Positions 1 through 62,789 of a DNA stretch of 64,000 bases are shown here, one piece after another. This DNA comes from Ignelater luminosus. Taxonomy: Eukaryota; Arthropoda; Insecta; Coleoptera; Elateridae. The notes beneath the pieces are model-generated. The model saw nothing but the letters and a program-made list of their open reading frames with translations, made no database searches and had not been told where the DNA came from. The position numbers were made by a program, and so were the translations under genes. The stretch is taken from assembly GCA_011009095.1 (NCBI GenBank), contig VTPC01091030.1, positions 436,003-500,002 on the forward strand, written 5' to 3'. Each line of letters starts with the position of its first letter. Within the stretch, counting starts at the first letter, position 1.

Positions 1-2256
1 AATATATCAACTTTAAATTTGTCTAATTTAAGTATTGCTGCTATTGAAGCAGGAGCATTTAACGCAATGGATAACTTAACTCAACTAGATTTAAGTAACA
101 ATAAGATTTTTAATATCAAGGAAAATACATTTCTTGGCTTGCCTAAACTGCAAAATTTAAATCTGAGTAGTAGTGGGATAGAAATTTTGGACAGTAATGC
201 CTTTAATGGATTAAACAATTTAGAAACATTAAATGTAAGTAATAACTCCATTTTATATTTACGAAAAAACGTTTTTAATGGTCTGAGTAATTTAAAAAGT
301 TTAAATTTGTCTGATCTGAGAATCTCAAATATAGATTCTGGTTCATTTAGTGGATTGGACAATTTAGACTCCTTAATATTAAGTTTCAATAATTTTGTAA
401 CTTTGAAGGCAAAATCATTTAATGGGCTGGATAAGTTAAGAAAGTTATGTTTAAAAAATACTAAAGTTACATCAATTGAAGATTTTGCGTTTGAAGGATT
501 GAATAATGTTGAGGATTTTGATATCAGTGGGAATAAAATAAGCTCCTTCAAAAATAATACATTTTATGGTTTAGAATCCATTAAACAGTTAAATTTGAGC
601 AATTTATCTATCGAAAGTATCGAACCAGGCACATTTAGAGGACTTCATGCGGTGGAGGTCATAGATTTATCAGGAAGTAGAATTAGGGTTATTAAGAGCC
701 ATACATTTAGTGGACTTCATAGTCTACGTTTGTTATATTTAAGTATGCAAAATACAAATATTGCTCCTCAATACAGATTTCATGGTGTTCGCGGTAGTAT
801 TATGATACCGAACCAACCAACTTCCAAAATTGAGAGTAACGCATTTGAAGGGATGCCGAAATTGCAACGTTTATATTTAGATCACTTTCGTATAAGTGTT
901 ATTTCATCTAATGCTTTTCAAGGATTACCCAAATCTGTGCTAATAGATATTGACGGTACATCTATTAATACCATAGAGTCAAACGCATTCTCTAATTTAG
1001 AAGATGTGGTAATCAACTGTAGTACACAGAAAGGTTTTTATAACTTCTTCAAATTATCACTAAATAATTTAAAACCAGGAGCATTTATAAATTTTACAGT
1101 GAATTCCGTGTCTGATAAAATCACCTTCGATTTCTCTTTTAATGAATTAACAAAGTTGGATGCGCATAATTTTGAGGGTTTAGAGTATATGCATAATTTA
1201 CAAATGCACGATAACTTAATAAGAACTATAGACGCGTTATCATTTTCGGGTTTAAAACAGCTTGAACATTTAAATTTGGCAAATAACTATCTAGAGGTTA
1301 TCCCGACAGGCGTGTTCGCAGATCTCCTGAGATTAAAGATTTTAGACGTCAGCTCTAATAAATTAACTGATGTAAATTCTCAGGTATTTTCCAGTGTACG
1401 GAGTTCATTACACTCTTTAAATATTAGCGATAATAAATTGAGCCAATTAAACGAAGACGTGTTTCAATCATTACCAAATTTGGAAATTTTAGATCTAAGT
1501 AAAAATAACTTGGTTAGTTTTCCAGATAATTTGTTTACGAATCTAAGACAGTTAACTCACCTAAATATATCGGATAATAGTATAGAAACTTTAGATTCCG
1601 AAATTTTCAAATTTCTGTCAAAATTAACTCATCTCTGTATAGATTCCAACAGAATCTCTAATTTAAACATTTCTGCTGTACTTAGCAATTTAGCTCAATT
1701 AACTCACGTTAGTCTAAATCAAAACGCTTTTTCCTGTACTGGCTTAAAAAATATTTTGCGTACAATTCATGCAAGGGGTGTGGAATATTCTAAATCATCT
1801 TATTCGTCGGAAATTCCCCAAATTGATGGAGTTATATGTGAAGATCTTGAAGACTCTTTCGAATTGACTGAAAATGACATCGACTTATCCGTAATTGAGT
1901 CTGCACTCAATAATACTAATACAAAAATTGATAGTTTGATAAAACAACAAAACAATAGCGTAATTCCTCATCTTACAATGCATCATATTATTGGTTTGAT
2001 TGAATCTCTGAACATTATGCATTCGAAATTTAAATATCACGTAAATCACACTAAAAACAGTTTTAACAATCACTTGCAATTATTGAATGAATCGTATGGT
2101 AGGATGAGTACCTATGAGATTATATTAATTGCAATATGCGTATTGGTGTGTATTGTTAATGTGTTTGCTTTTGTTAGATACTTTATTAAAAGAAACGAGA
2201 AAAAGAGAAAGAATCTTGTGAGAAATAGAACTAATCATGAGTTGAATGAATCATAG
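1..2256 (+). CDS. Leucine-rich-repeat single-pass membrane protein, 5' partial
   Basis: The frame is open from the first base of the window to a TAG at 2254-2256, so the start and any signal peptide lie off the left edge. About 22 repeats of roughly 24 residues follow the extracellular LRR pattern LxxLxLSxNxI...F.GL. Examples are around 60-130 and 1250-1560. After the repeats comes a short cap with cysteines near 1737 and 1839, then a non-repeat stretch rich in N-glycosylation-like NxS/T sites. One hydrophobic segment lies at about 2113-2185 and is followed by a basic tail (RNEKKRK), which indicates a type I membrane topology with a short cytoplasmic end. No TIR or kinase domain follows. LRR proteins of this form in insects include chaoptin-like and Toll-related adhesion or recognition proteins. 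I cannot name the ortholog. No intron is visible in the 2.25 kb shown. Confidence 0.85.
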   Translation, partial: NISTLNLSNLSIAAIEAGAFNAMDNLTQLDLSNNKIFNIKENTFLGLPKLQNLNLSSSGIEILDSNAFNGLNNLETLNVSNNSILYLRKNVFNGLSNLKSLNLSDLRISNIDSGSFSGLDNLDSLILSFNNFVTLKAKSFNGLDKLRKLCLKNTKVTSIEDFAFEGLNNVEDFDISGNKISSFKNNTFYGLESIKQLNLSNLSIESIEPGTFRGLHAVEVIDLSGSRIRVIKSHTFSGLHSLRLLYLSMQNTNIAPQYRFHGVRGSIMIPNQPTSKIESNAFEGMPKLQRLYLDHFRISVISSNAFQGLPKSVLIDIDGTSINTIESNAFSNLEDVVINCSTQKGFYNFFKLSLNNLKPGAFINFTVNSVSDKITFDFSFNELTKLDAHNFEGLEYMHNLQMHDNLIRTIDALSFSGLKQLEHLNLANNYLEVIPTGVFADLLRLKILDVSSNKLTDVNSQVFSSVRSSLHSLNISDNKLSQLNEDVFQSLPNLEILDLSKNNLVSFPDNLFTNLRQLTHLNISDNSIETLDSEIFKFLSKLTHLCIDSNRISNLNISAVLSNLAQLTHVSLNQNAFSCTGLKNILRTIHARGVEYSKSSYSSEIPQIDGVICEDLEDSFELTENDIDLSVIESALNNTNTKIDSLIKQQNNSVIPHLTMHHIIGLIESLNIMHSKFKYHVNHTKNSFNNHLQLLNESYGRMSTYEIILIAICVLVCIVNVFAFVRYFIKRNEKKRKNLVRNRTNHELNES

Positions 2257-2360
2257 TAAAAATTAAATTTAAGAAATTTGTGTAAATTTTAATTTTTTGT
2301 TGTGTCAAGTTGATAGGTAATTGCATTTTTGTTAGATTATATTGTAAAAATTTAAATGTT

Positions 2361-2366
2361 AATAAA
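2361..2366 (+). promoter_or_regulatory. Poly(A) signal of the LRR gene
   Basis: AATAAA lies 105 nt after the LRR stop codon in a very AT-rich 3' region and is followed by T- and GT-rich sequence, as expected of an insect cleavage site. Confidence 0.6.
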
Positions 2367-2574
2367 AGTGTGTTTTATTTAAATTCGTCTTGTATGTAAT
2401 TACAAAATTTCCAAATGCAATTAGTGCTGTTGTTCTAATGAACCGTTTTACTTGAAATCAAGTAGCCACGTAATATTACTCAAGGGGAGCAATCAAGATG
2501 AAGGAAGCCAAGGCTGTATTGTGTATAAAAGTGTTTATAAAAGTTCCTGAGTCCAGTGGGCTGTTCCCCCCTGC

Positions 2575-3119
2575 TCACTTACCTAGGGATCACTTTTTCT
2601 CACACCCTCCACTAGTCGGCTGAGATACGCCGCTGCCTGACAAAAGCCCAACAGCGCAGCTCTCTTCTTTCAAAGATCTGTGGTGGCATTCCAGGCTGCC
2701 ACAGTCCTACCCTCCTCCACACCTACAAGACTTTTATTAGACCAATAATGGACTACAGATCCACCTGTTTCTCAACCGCCCCCAAACACCTCATCGATCG
2801 ACTCCGCTCCAAGGAGCGGGCCATCTGCCGAAGAGTCCTTCGCATGGACCGCTTTCATCCCTCCGACGAAGTCCGCGACCTCGCCGGGATCCTCCCGATC
2901 GACACTCGCCTCGAATTTCTAAGAGCCAGATTCGTAACCAAAGCCATTGCCCTTGACACCACCCACACACTTGAAGTCCTCAGAACTCTTCCAGAAAATC
3001 ATCGACCCAAACCCCCCGCCAAAATGAAACATCCTCCTGCCATATTTCTTCAAAACACTCAAAATCTCCCACCGGACCTACAAGACATCCTAGATTCCAC
3101 TCCTCTGATCTACCGCTAA
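2575..3119 (+). mobile_element. Jockey-like LINE remnant: C-terminal end of reverse transcriptase
   Basis: The translation shows the order seen after the catalytic core of Jockey-clade reverse transcriptases: YLGITF near 2580, then a helical stretch, then YKTFIRPIMDY near 2728-2760, and the terminal block DRLRSKERAICRRVLRM. The frame is broken by a stop near 2610 and continues openly to TAA at 3117-3119. Base composition is much richer in GC than the flanking host DNA. A related but more damaged copy lies on the minus strand at 29288-29870. Without endonuclease or catalytic boxes, this is a 5'-truncated dead insertion. Confidence 0.7.
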
Positions 3120-3690
3120 CCAGACCCGCTTCTACACCCTTCATTTCATAGGTCCTGACCATCTTTGGGCCATCTATTCCCACTAGGGTTTTTCCGTGGT
3201 CTTCCCTAGTGGTAAGGTAAATACCGGAACAGTATCCTTCACGGACCCTCTTTTGTTCTATCAGAATATTTCTAGACTCTGCTTCACAGTCGCGCTTCTT
3301 GATGGCAGATGCAGTAATGTTTTATTAAAGTGCATTCAAACGTAAATGACTTCATTACAAAACTAGTAAACTATTTAGCAGTTGAAAAAATCTGCAATGA
3401 TTTACCAAGCGTGTCCATTAATTATGACTGGCTACAATTAACATTCAATTAGCTGACCCACTCTTGAACAAGCCAGACTAGATAGATTTGATCATAGGTA
3501 CACAACTGTTGCGATCATTGATCGTTAATGGCCAAATAAGGTTGAAAAATGGGTTTCCAGTGGCATAAATACCCAGTTTGGCTGGATTTTGTCAGAGTCA
3601 GTCAGTTCTATCCATACCAATTCCAGTAAAGTTTCGCAGTGTTATCTACTTAGTAATACTAACTTATAAAATCAAGGTCAGCGGTGGTAG
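3120..3690. other. Intergenic DNA with a LINE/SINE-like tail motif
   Basis: No gene is recognised. Just after the LINE fragment, at 3188-3216, sits a motif that recurs in degenerate form at 5420-5448 (TTTTTCCGTGGTYTTCCYTAG). This sequence resembles the conserved tails of many insect non-LTR elements. Confidence 0.4.
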
Positions 3691-4440
3691 GCGATGGAGA
3701 AGTGCCCATCTGAGCGTTCACTTCTATTGGAAGAAAAGTCATGTGAAATGCATTTCACAAATAACTTCTACAGAAATCATACAGGTAGATTCGTCGTCTC
3801 AATTCCATTTAAAGACTCCGTCCCCCATTTGGGTAAATCGAAAAGTATGTCAGTTAAGAGCTTTTACTCCTTGGAAAGAAAGTTGCAATTCAATGACAAA
3901 TTAAGGTTAGCTTATGTCAATGTCATGAACGAACACATGGCAAAGGTCGATGCTGCTAACGATGGCCAACCTCATTATTATTTTTCTGTAGATATCCAAA
4001 AAATGTACCGCCAAATTGTAAACAATTCCATTGATCTTAAATTTCAACGCATTTTGTGGAAAAGCTCCTCCCAGTAAGGAGCTGCAAACCTTTGCATTAA
4101 ACACCATCACATACGGGGCAGCCTCGGTTCTTTATTTGGCAACTCGCTGCCTCCCCAAATTGCAGACGACCATTCAAAAGAGTTTCCAGAGGCAAGTAAA
4201 CTAATAAAACCTGATTGCTATGTTGATGATATTGTATCAACTACTGATTCAATTGAAAGGGCAGTTAAACTTTGCAGTAAAATCATAGCCATGTTAAATA
4301 GGGCTCACTTTCATTTACACAAGTGGGTTTTCAATGAACCAAGTTTCTTAAAAGCACTGAACGTAGACAGTAATGTAAATGACGAAGTTTGTCTTGATCG
4401 GCTAGAGAACGACTTGGACTCCACTGGTGTCCTTCCGATG
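3690..4440 (+). mobile_element. BEL/Pao-like retrotransposon pol remnant
   Basis: Two frames carry the reverse transcriptase of a BEL/Pao LTR element. From 3694 to 4077 the translation includes CEMHF, VSIPFKDS and FSVDIQKMYRQI, typical of the region before and within the Pao polymerase domain. After a frame change near 4075 it continues with TYGAASVLYLATRCL and the catalytic box YVDD at 4219-4230. The frame then decays. Sequence to about 5170 looks like further eroded pol, but I cannot align it. There are no intact LTRs in view. It lies between the LRR and dynein genes. Confidence 0.65.
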
Positions 4441-5710
4441 ATACATTAGGTTATAAAGTAGAATTAGGATCTCATTCAGACCTTGTTACCAAAAGCAAAT
4501 TCTTTCTTCTATCAATAAGGTTTGCTCTCCAGATGAACGTGCGGAATCAAATCAGAACCTCATGAGACCCAGGTTACCTTGTTTCATCACAGCAACCAGA
4601 CCAAGCCGAAAGATCTGACTTAGCAAACGTTTACCTAAAACTAAAAGGCTCACGCCTAAAAGTTTTTTTTTCAACACCACAGAAAGGTCAAGAAATAGAT
4701 CAACTGAAGTTCGGCTTCAAATCAAATCCCCAAGAGAACAAAGTCATTTTTTGTTTGCCACAGAAAGTGGATCACAGACCACAGTCAATTCATTCAATTC
4801 AGCAGACGTCAGCTTGAAACTTTGAGATTTACGGCTTCAAATTTCTTCTTCAGCCATATACCTTGGCATTACTTTCATTCCCACATTAAAGTGAAGCGAT
4901 GAGCTGAAGCACTCCCTGAACGTGGCCTGTTTTCTAGACCTATCAGTGCACCTGCAAGATTTTCATCTGACCTAGCGTTTGTCCACCGTACTGTCATTTT
5001 CGACAACTTGATTCTGTCAAAAGGAAAGGCCCATTGGTAGAAGAATGCTCCATCTAGACTTCTCTAACTCTTTGATAGAAATGGGCGACCTGGCGGAGCT
5101 TCCTTCTATTATACATGCAAATCTGTAATCTCTAACGAGTTGAGACGCCAACAAGCTAAACAAGGAACACGCAATCAAAGCAATCTAAATCTGCCTTTCA
5201 GTCCCCAGAAAAAAATATAGAAACGATATAAACAACTACCGGATATCCTTCTATGTAACGCCGATAATCTGGTCCCAGAGTTGAAGAACGTTCCCGTCTC
5301 GTCCATACTTCACCTGTAATATCCGCATACAAGTCATTGTGCACCCGCTTCTCTCTTGAGTTGTCCTCGCGGAATGGTTGCATTCGAAAAGTCCACAAAA
5401 TTAATATCTGTTCTTACTCGTTTTTCCGTGGTTTTCCTTAGTGACTAAAACAAAAGTTGGACAACAACATCATAAGAAATCATCATAACACAATCCTGCT
5501 GCTGTTCTGTGGATTCAAAGAAAAATTGCCAAACGATACTGTAAAATGACTGTCCGTAATGTAAACCCCTCCAAAAGATTCCCATTTTTACCAAACCTGT
5601 AACTAGTTAGTAACGATAAACTTCAAATTCTGTTTTTAATTTCATAATAATGACCGAGGCAACCAACTGAATCTAGTGCCCTTGTTTTACTAAATTTATA
5701 ATTGTTCCAG
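4441..5710. other. Eroded transposon DNA and upstream region of the dynein gene
   Basis: No intact coding sequence is seen. 4441-5170 is probably decayed BEL/Pao sequence. 5420-5448 repeats the tail motif seen at 3188-3216. The last 150 nt end in a good 3' splice site (TTCCAG at 5705-5710) before the first recognised dynein exon. A candidate tiny start exon is noted separately. Confidence 0.4.
5546..5560 (+). other. Candidate first coding exon of the dynein gene
   Basis: An ATG in a favourable context (AAAATGA) opens five codons (MTVRN) followed by GTAAAC, which could serve as a phase-0 donor to the acceptor at 5710. The resulting 150-nt intron would join in frame to the arginine-rich start of exon 1. 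The donor is weak and five codons carry no similarity signal, so this is a guess. The alternatives are translation starting at the internal ATG at 5753, or an exon further upstream. Confidence 0.2.
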
Positions 5711-56604
<50,894 letters not shown>

Positions 56605-56712
56605 AAATTTATGTTTACTTTTAGTTCAAGCACTAGTCATGTAAAAATTAAATGCAAGGACGAATTATTTATTTTTGCTAAACTGTTTGTATTAGTACAA
56701 AGTTGCAGAATT

Positions 56713-56749
56713 AATAAACATAGATAATATGAATAAAAATATGAATAAA
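56713..56749 (+). promoter_or_regulatory. Cluster of three poly(A) signals of the dynein gene
   Basis: AATAAA occurs at 56713-56718, 56732-56737 and 56744-56749, beginning 109 nt after the dynein stop codon, in an AT-rich 3' region. Several cleavage sites are therefore possible. Confidence 0.6.
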
Positions 56750-56994
56750 AACAGTTTATTATCTAGCCAGTTAATTTATTATTTCAAATAATGAAAATAA
56801 AAAGGAGATCTAAATAATATTTTATATATAGTTGCCGTTGACTACCAGTTGGTGGACCTAGGGCATAGGTTAGTAGGTTAAATAGAGTAAATTCAAGATA
56901 ATCCAAGGGTACACAGAAGCAACGATCTAAGTCATATTCAAAAAGTATTTCTGTGTATATTTTACTTCTTCTTTTTCTTCTGCCTCCTTTGGAT

Positions 56995-58800
56995 CTACAG
57001 CCCTTCGTGGGTTTTGGCTTCCTCTACAATATTACACCAGTTACCTCTGCTCACGGCACTCTTCTTCCAGTTTCTGATTCCTATAGTTGCTCGATCTTTC
57101 TCAACACTTGTTAACCATCTCTTTCTGGGTCTTTCTCTAGGTCTTGTTTTGGTGAGTTTCCATTGTGTGATGGCTTTTGTGTTTCTCTGGTAGCTTATTC
57201 TATGTACATGACCCAGCCACCTTATTCTTTGAGATTTGATAAATCTAATAATATCAGCGTTCCCAATCATTTGGTCAAGTTCATGGTTCATTGGTATTCT
57301 GTATGTTCCATCTTGCCCTCTCACCGGTCCGAATATCTTCCTCAGTATCTTTCTTTTAAATCGTACAAGGTCATCTTCATCATTTCTGCGTAACGTCCAC
57401 GTTTCGCATCCGTAAGTAACTACGGATCTTATCAGAGATCTATACAGTCGCAATTTGCTTTTATGGTACAGGATCTTGGAACCTAATAGGTTTTTATTTG
57501 GAATAGTTTATTTCTACTAATTGAGTCGAATGCTTGCTTGAAGTCTATAAACAGGTCGTATATGTCTATATCGTACTCATACCCTTTCTCTAACATTTGT
57601 CTCATTATGTGCAGATGGTCCATTGTTGATCGATTTGCTCTGAAGCCACAGTGATAATCTTCTGTATAACAAACAGGAAAATATTTTATATGTTACGTTT
57701 AATAACGCAATTCCCATGTAGTTTGTGCAGTCTATTTTATTCCCATTTTTATAAATTGGATGTATAAGTCTGCAGCTCCATTCCTCTGGGATTCTTTCTT
57801 TCTCCCATACTAGACAGATTAGGCTATATACTCTTTCCATAGTGTCAGTTCTCTGTTTTTCAGTTTTTATGATATCTGTTACCTCCTGCAATGACGGCCT
57901 AGATATCTCTGGCTCGGCTGTTGAGTATTCTAGTTAATCTTCTTCTTTGGTATTTGCTTGATTGAGTAAGTCACTAAAATATTTCTTTTATCTCTCAAGT
58001 ATCTCGGCTTCCCCTGTAATTAAGTTCCCTTCCTTGTCCCTACATATTTGTTGTCTTGGTCTGAATTCCCTGTTCTGCAATCTTATATCCCGGTAGAATT
58101 TCGTGTACTGTCTATCATTGGCATTTCTCTCTATCTCCTCAATTTTTTCGTTACAGTGTTCTCTCTTTTTCCTTCTGCATAATTTAGTGGTCAATTTACT
58201 TTTGTTACTATATTCCTTCCTATTGTGCCTCGCTTCTCGCTGTAGACATGTGTTTCTTGCTTCGTCTTTACTTTTATTGCCTGTCTACATTCCTCAACGA
58301 ACCACTTCCAGTTGCGCATTCTCTTTACTTCTCCCATATCCTTTGCTGCTTTTAAGATGGTAACCCTGATATGACTCCATTTAAGCTCTACATCATTACT
58401 AGCTTCATTTCTACTCAGTTCCCGCTCTATTATTTCTTGATATCTAATTAAATTCTGATTGCTTTTAAGCTTATCTATGTCCCTCTCTTTTGGTTTATAT
58501 CCTTTTTGCTTTTGGACATTTCTAATTCTTTATCTTATGGAAGCTACCACCAAGAAGTAATCCGAGTCGCAGTTAATTTCTCGGTATGTGTATACGTCCT
58601 GTATTGTTGTAGCCCATCTTTTAGACACCACCACATGATCTATCTCGTTGGAATCTTGACTTCCTGATATTTTCCAGGTGTCTTTATGGATTTTTTTGTG
58701 GTTGAAGCAGGTGCTATTTATCATCATGTTCTATATTTCGGCCAATTGGAGTAACCTTTCTTCGTTAGGGCTTGTTGATTCATGTAGGCTATAACGTCCA
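56995..58800 (-). mobile_element. Internally deleted LINE (RTE/Daphne-like)
   Basis: Minus-strand order from 58800 down: end of an endonuclease (HKDTWKISGSQDSNEIDHVV, 58680-58620), a charged inter-domain stretch (58194-57988), the start of the polymerase (WEKERIPEEWSCRLIHPIYK and NYMGIALLN, 57800-57705), DFKQAFDSISRNKL near 57540, then directly the polymerase end (SVVTYGCETWTLRRNDEDDL at 57425, IRWLGHVHRI at 57220, ending at a stop at 56995). The catalytic YADD-containing core is absent. It faces the dynein 3' end, about 245 nt beyond the last poly(A) signal. Confidence 0.72.
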
Positions 58801-59240
58801 GCGACATCCCTGTACAAGCCTCCAATCCGATTCTGGCCGGCCGATGACTTTCAATTAAGAACTAGAGGATAGTACCGATATTTCGAACAGATCCATTACT
58901 TTCACCAGCTTAATATTAGGCATTTTATGTTTATCAACTAATTATTATTAAATAGTCAAGGAATGACATGCTGAATTTTAATTTGTAGTTTTTAATATCC
59001 ATTTACATAATTAACTTGTTATGATTTAAAATGGTTTACTCTCCCATAAACCACACTGTATATGTATTTCTGATACTTTGTTAAAGTCGTTGGATCTAAG
59101 TATAATTTAATCTAAACAACCTACTCTATGTACAATGTACATAATAAATTAAATCGCATTAAATCAGTTCATAATTAAATAAACATGAAATTTGTAAGAA
59201 AACATTAACAGAGTCAATACAAGCACAATCTCTTTTTCTA
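58801..59240. other. Intergenic DNA, nothing recognised
   Basis: AT-rich sequence between the LINE and the THAP-like scrap. I see no gene, repeat or regulatory pattern I can support. Confidence 0.35.
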
Positions 59241-59242
59241 CT

Positions 59243-59488
59243 TCATGTAATTAGCAAGCTTACTAGATACGTATACCTAAAAGCAACTGACTTAAATCTT
59301 GTGCTGCTGCTGCTTATAGTTGGTGTAGCATTTGGAGCAAGACGTTTTTTATTTGTACCTTTAATTAAGTTGTCCTCAAAATATGACGAGCAGATCTTAT
59401 AATAAGTGTTTTGAATTAACACATCTAGGTTATCCTTATATACGTCATAGATCCCGCTAAACCGTGCCCATTCCTCCTTGAGAGTCAA
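59243..59488 (-). pseudogene. THAP-like zinc-finger fragment
   Basis: An 81-codon frame contains YKICSSYFEDNLIKGTNKKR followed by LAPNATPTI. The second half of THAP domains reads ICS.HF, then a basic region, then a closing AVPT. Here the zinc-binding His is Tyr (SSYF for SxHF), and the first Cys pair and a proper start are absent. It is probably a remnant of a THAP-bearing transposase or a decayed gene. The match rests on a short motif only. Confidence 0.3.
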
Positions 59489-62400
59489 GCGATAAACGAT
59501 AATAATAATGCGGCAATCTTAGATGTTTCGATATTGAGAGGGCGCTAGCGGTAGTAAAATGTCGGTGACCTAGTTCCGAATAGAAAACCCCACAGCTGAT
59601 CTTCATATATAGGTCAGTAGGCGAGATGTTAGCCAAGGTCGAACCACAGATTCAAGTAATACATGATAAATAAACTGGAGATCGTACTGCACTCTAGTTA
59701 GATACTTACTTACACGAGATAATCTCAAAATAATGAATCCGTAGGAGAACGTTGACGTCACTGGAATTCAGGTCAGCTGTTTCTATAAGGTTTTAACTTT
59801 TTTTTAGTGACTCGATAAAAGACCAAAAATAATTAATACTAATATTGGTATACTGTAAAAAGGTGATTGTACAAGAAAGAGGATACAGCAGTTTGATTAC
59901 AATATTGAAAAAGAAATTCATACACCTAAATAAACAATAATGAACAGTGAAACAACAGTCCAAAAATATAGACAGCTAAAAAATAAATGCGATCAAGTGA
60001 AACTTATCAACGTTTACGGTCCAGCAAACCAGTACAAAACAAAAAGCACTAGAACAATGAAGGCAAGGTACACATACATATGATGAACCGACCGTAAATA
60101 TTAAAATAAGATTCCTTGATCCTTTATAAAAGAAGCATAGAAATAATAACGATGTTTCTATGTCCGTCACCTGCAGGCATTATTGCAATTAACCGTGGTT
60201 TACAATAAAAGAATATAAATAGATAATTCGATAAACAAAATAGCTTGACAAACTGTAACGTTACGTTAACAATATTGATTATAAGTGAACGATAAAGGTA
60301 TACATTAAGTTTATAAATATCATGCATAAAAAGATGCAAACAAATAAAGATAGCAAAGTTGAAAATAAAATAATTAAGTTATGATTCAATGAACCAAATA
60401 TTTCTATCACACGACGGTTTTAACTAATTTTTTGCCAGCGTACAAGTAACCTATTTACAACGGGGTTACTCTTTTCCAAGTGGTTGGTGACGTACGGCAA
60501 AATGTAGATAGGTTTTGCAAGTGATTGTGAAGGTGGGTTGGCAGATTGTGTGTGCCAACAATGCTTCTTCATAAGACGTTAAGTAAAATAAAGGTAACAT
60601 GTATTTACCATCTCAGGAAATATCCTTTAGAGAGCGGAACCAGCTATTAGCACAAAGTTTACTAATATCACGGCACTTTTATACAAGTTTTAATTCACAG
60701 ATATTAGATAAATATTTACAGGTAATGGACGCCTCCCTCACGTTATTTAATACGGTAGTATTAAGTGATTTATCACACATCTAATTAGAGTACGGCAGTG
60801 AGAATCTTGTAGGCAGTTCGAAACACAAAAAAAGTTCAGGTATTATGAGATAATTAGCGGTACGATAAGTTACAAGAGTTCACTGTGGGTTTAATTGGAA
60901 GATTCCGCCTGTTGGGGATGCTTTTAAAGATACAGAACGATAAATGTTGATACATCCGGTAACTTCCGGAGATTATCAGTAGATTAAGGAACGGAGGCAG
61001 AATTAAACCGCAAACTTTGCTGTCAGGTACAATTAATCTTAGCAGAAATTATTTATTCCTCGATACTTCGCAAAAAACTTCTACGTTCAAATATCCCACA
61101 GGGGGTAACACGAAAGGCACGTGTGGTGCTTAAGGAAGCGACAAAAAGATTCGAAGAGGGTTGTACCAACAGATCATTGGCTGTTTAACATGTCGGATGT
61201 TTCGACAAATTAATCACATAGTGTAAGCAGGGTGCGATGTAGCAAGAACTTGCACCTTGCATTAGAAACTTATAAGAAAAATAAATCTCTTCTATGCCTG
61301 CCAAGTTGATAGATTTATAGTTTTAAGGGTAATAAAACCAAACGATAAGAGTGTAAATTTCTGTGGATTGCAAAAATAAAACCAGAAAAATATAATTTTA
61401 GAAGCGAAATATATCTTTAATTTATTATTAAAAAAACATTTTATAAAAAAAATCAGAGAAGTTTAGCGTTCCCAAGTCATAAATTACGACCATGTCAAGG
61501 AGTTCTAAACGAAAGAGCTTTTATATTGAAAGAAGGCGTTGAACTTTAATTTCTAGAAAAGAACTAACGTATTTACGAACGAAAAGTTTTTAAAACAAGA
61601 GAACGATATATCGTTATTTATAAAAATAAATAACTTATTAAAGAATTTTCTAACAAAAGTTTCAACTGATCGTTTGGACACTTAAAAAATTTTTTAAGCG
61701 TCCATCTTTTGTAATAGGTAGCAATCGCCTGCGGCTTGTGATTTTACACGATATGGCTTGACGAATTCACAGCTAGATTTTTCAGCCGTTGTTCTCGGCT
61801 TTAGAGAAAAAAATCGATAACGTTGAAGTTGTTTTGTGCTTAGTGGAATTTAGTACTAATTGAACTTTTCACAATTTGTTCGGCCAATCTGTCGATATTC
61901 TTGATTCAACACGTAGTAGATCGCCGATAATTTTAATGAGTTACAATCTGTAATTAATGTGAATCGCAACCCTAAAAGGTAAACTTTTGACTGAAATATT
62001 CGATCGGTGGTGTTGCATTAAAACTGTCCCAAAACCAACCGAACTGATGGCATTAGTATGAAACTAAGTTCGTGATCAAATATGAACAAACTCAGTCTCT
62101 GATAATTATTTCTTCTGTGGGATCGATAATTTACACACGATCGATCAGCTCTGCTCCAACCTCTACTTTCTCTAATCGCATTTCATTTGAAATTAATTCC
62201 GCATGACTTTCCTTACTTTACCTAAAAAATCATTTTGTGTATAAGAGAAACTGGAATTAGACAAAGTATAAGTTGTTACTATGCAGACAAAATGGCGCAT
62301 TAAAAAAAATGGAATTAGGCTGTTGCAAGGATAATTAAGTTTCTATAGTGTTGACTAATTTATTAGCTCTCCTAGGTCCTAAATCAGAAGGTTGAAAAAT

Positions 62401-62789
62401 AAACTCAACACAATTCAAATACCCATATATTTATACCAATATCCCAGAGCGTGCTAGTTAAAGTTCAAACATACAAAAAATTGTGATACTTTCAATAACT
62501 TGTTTACATAAATATTATAAGGAGCACCATCAAAGCTCTATCCATACAAAGTGTTTCCTAAGTCCATGCCACAAATCGTAGAAAGCATTTACCAAAAGTT
62601 CAGTTGAAAGCCAATTTGTTTCTAATGGGATTCTTCAATAAAACTTTAAAGAAATAAAACTCCAGAAAAGAGTTTTTGAAAATTTTTGACCCATCTTATT
62701 TTATATTTGGTTGTACACAGAATCCATTCTAGAATAAGTGGCCTGTTTTTAAATAATACCTTGCATTTACAATAATAACAAGATCAACT
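59489..62789. other. Intergenic DNA, nothing recognised
   Basis: 3.3 kb of AT-rich sequence between the THAP-like fragment and the 3' end of the minus-strand secreted-protein gene. Only short, domain-free open frames are present on either strand. I found no tRNA, transposon protein or clear repeat. Confidence 0.4.

Noticed and set aside
81-551. 156-codon minus-strand frame opposite the LRR gene
   Set aside because: It is the mirror of a regular LRR coding pattern and has no recognisable domain.
60599-60784. 61-codon plus-strand frame near 60.6 kb
   Set aside because: Too short, no domain and no splice partners seen.
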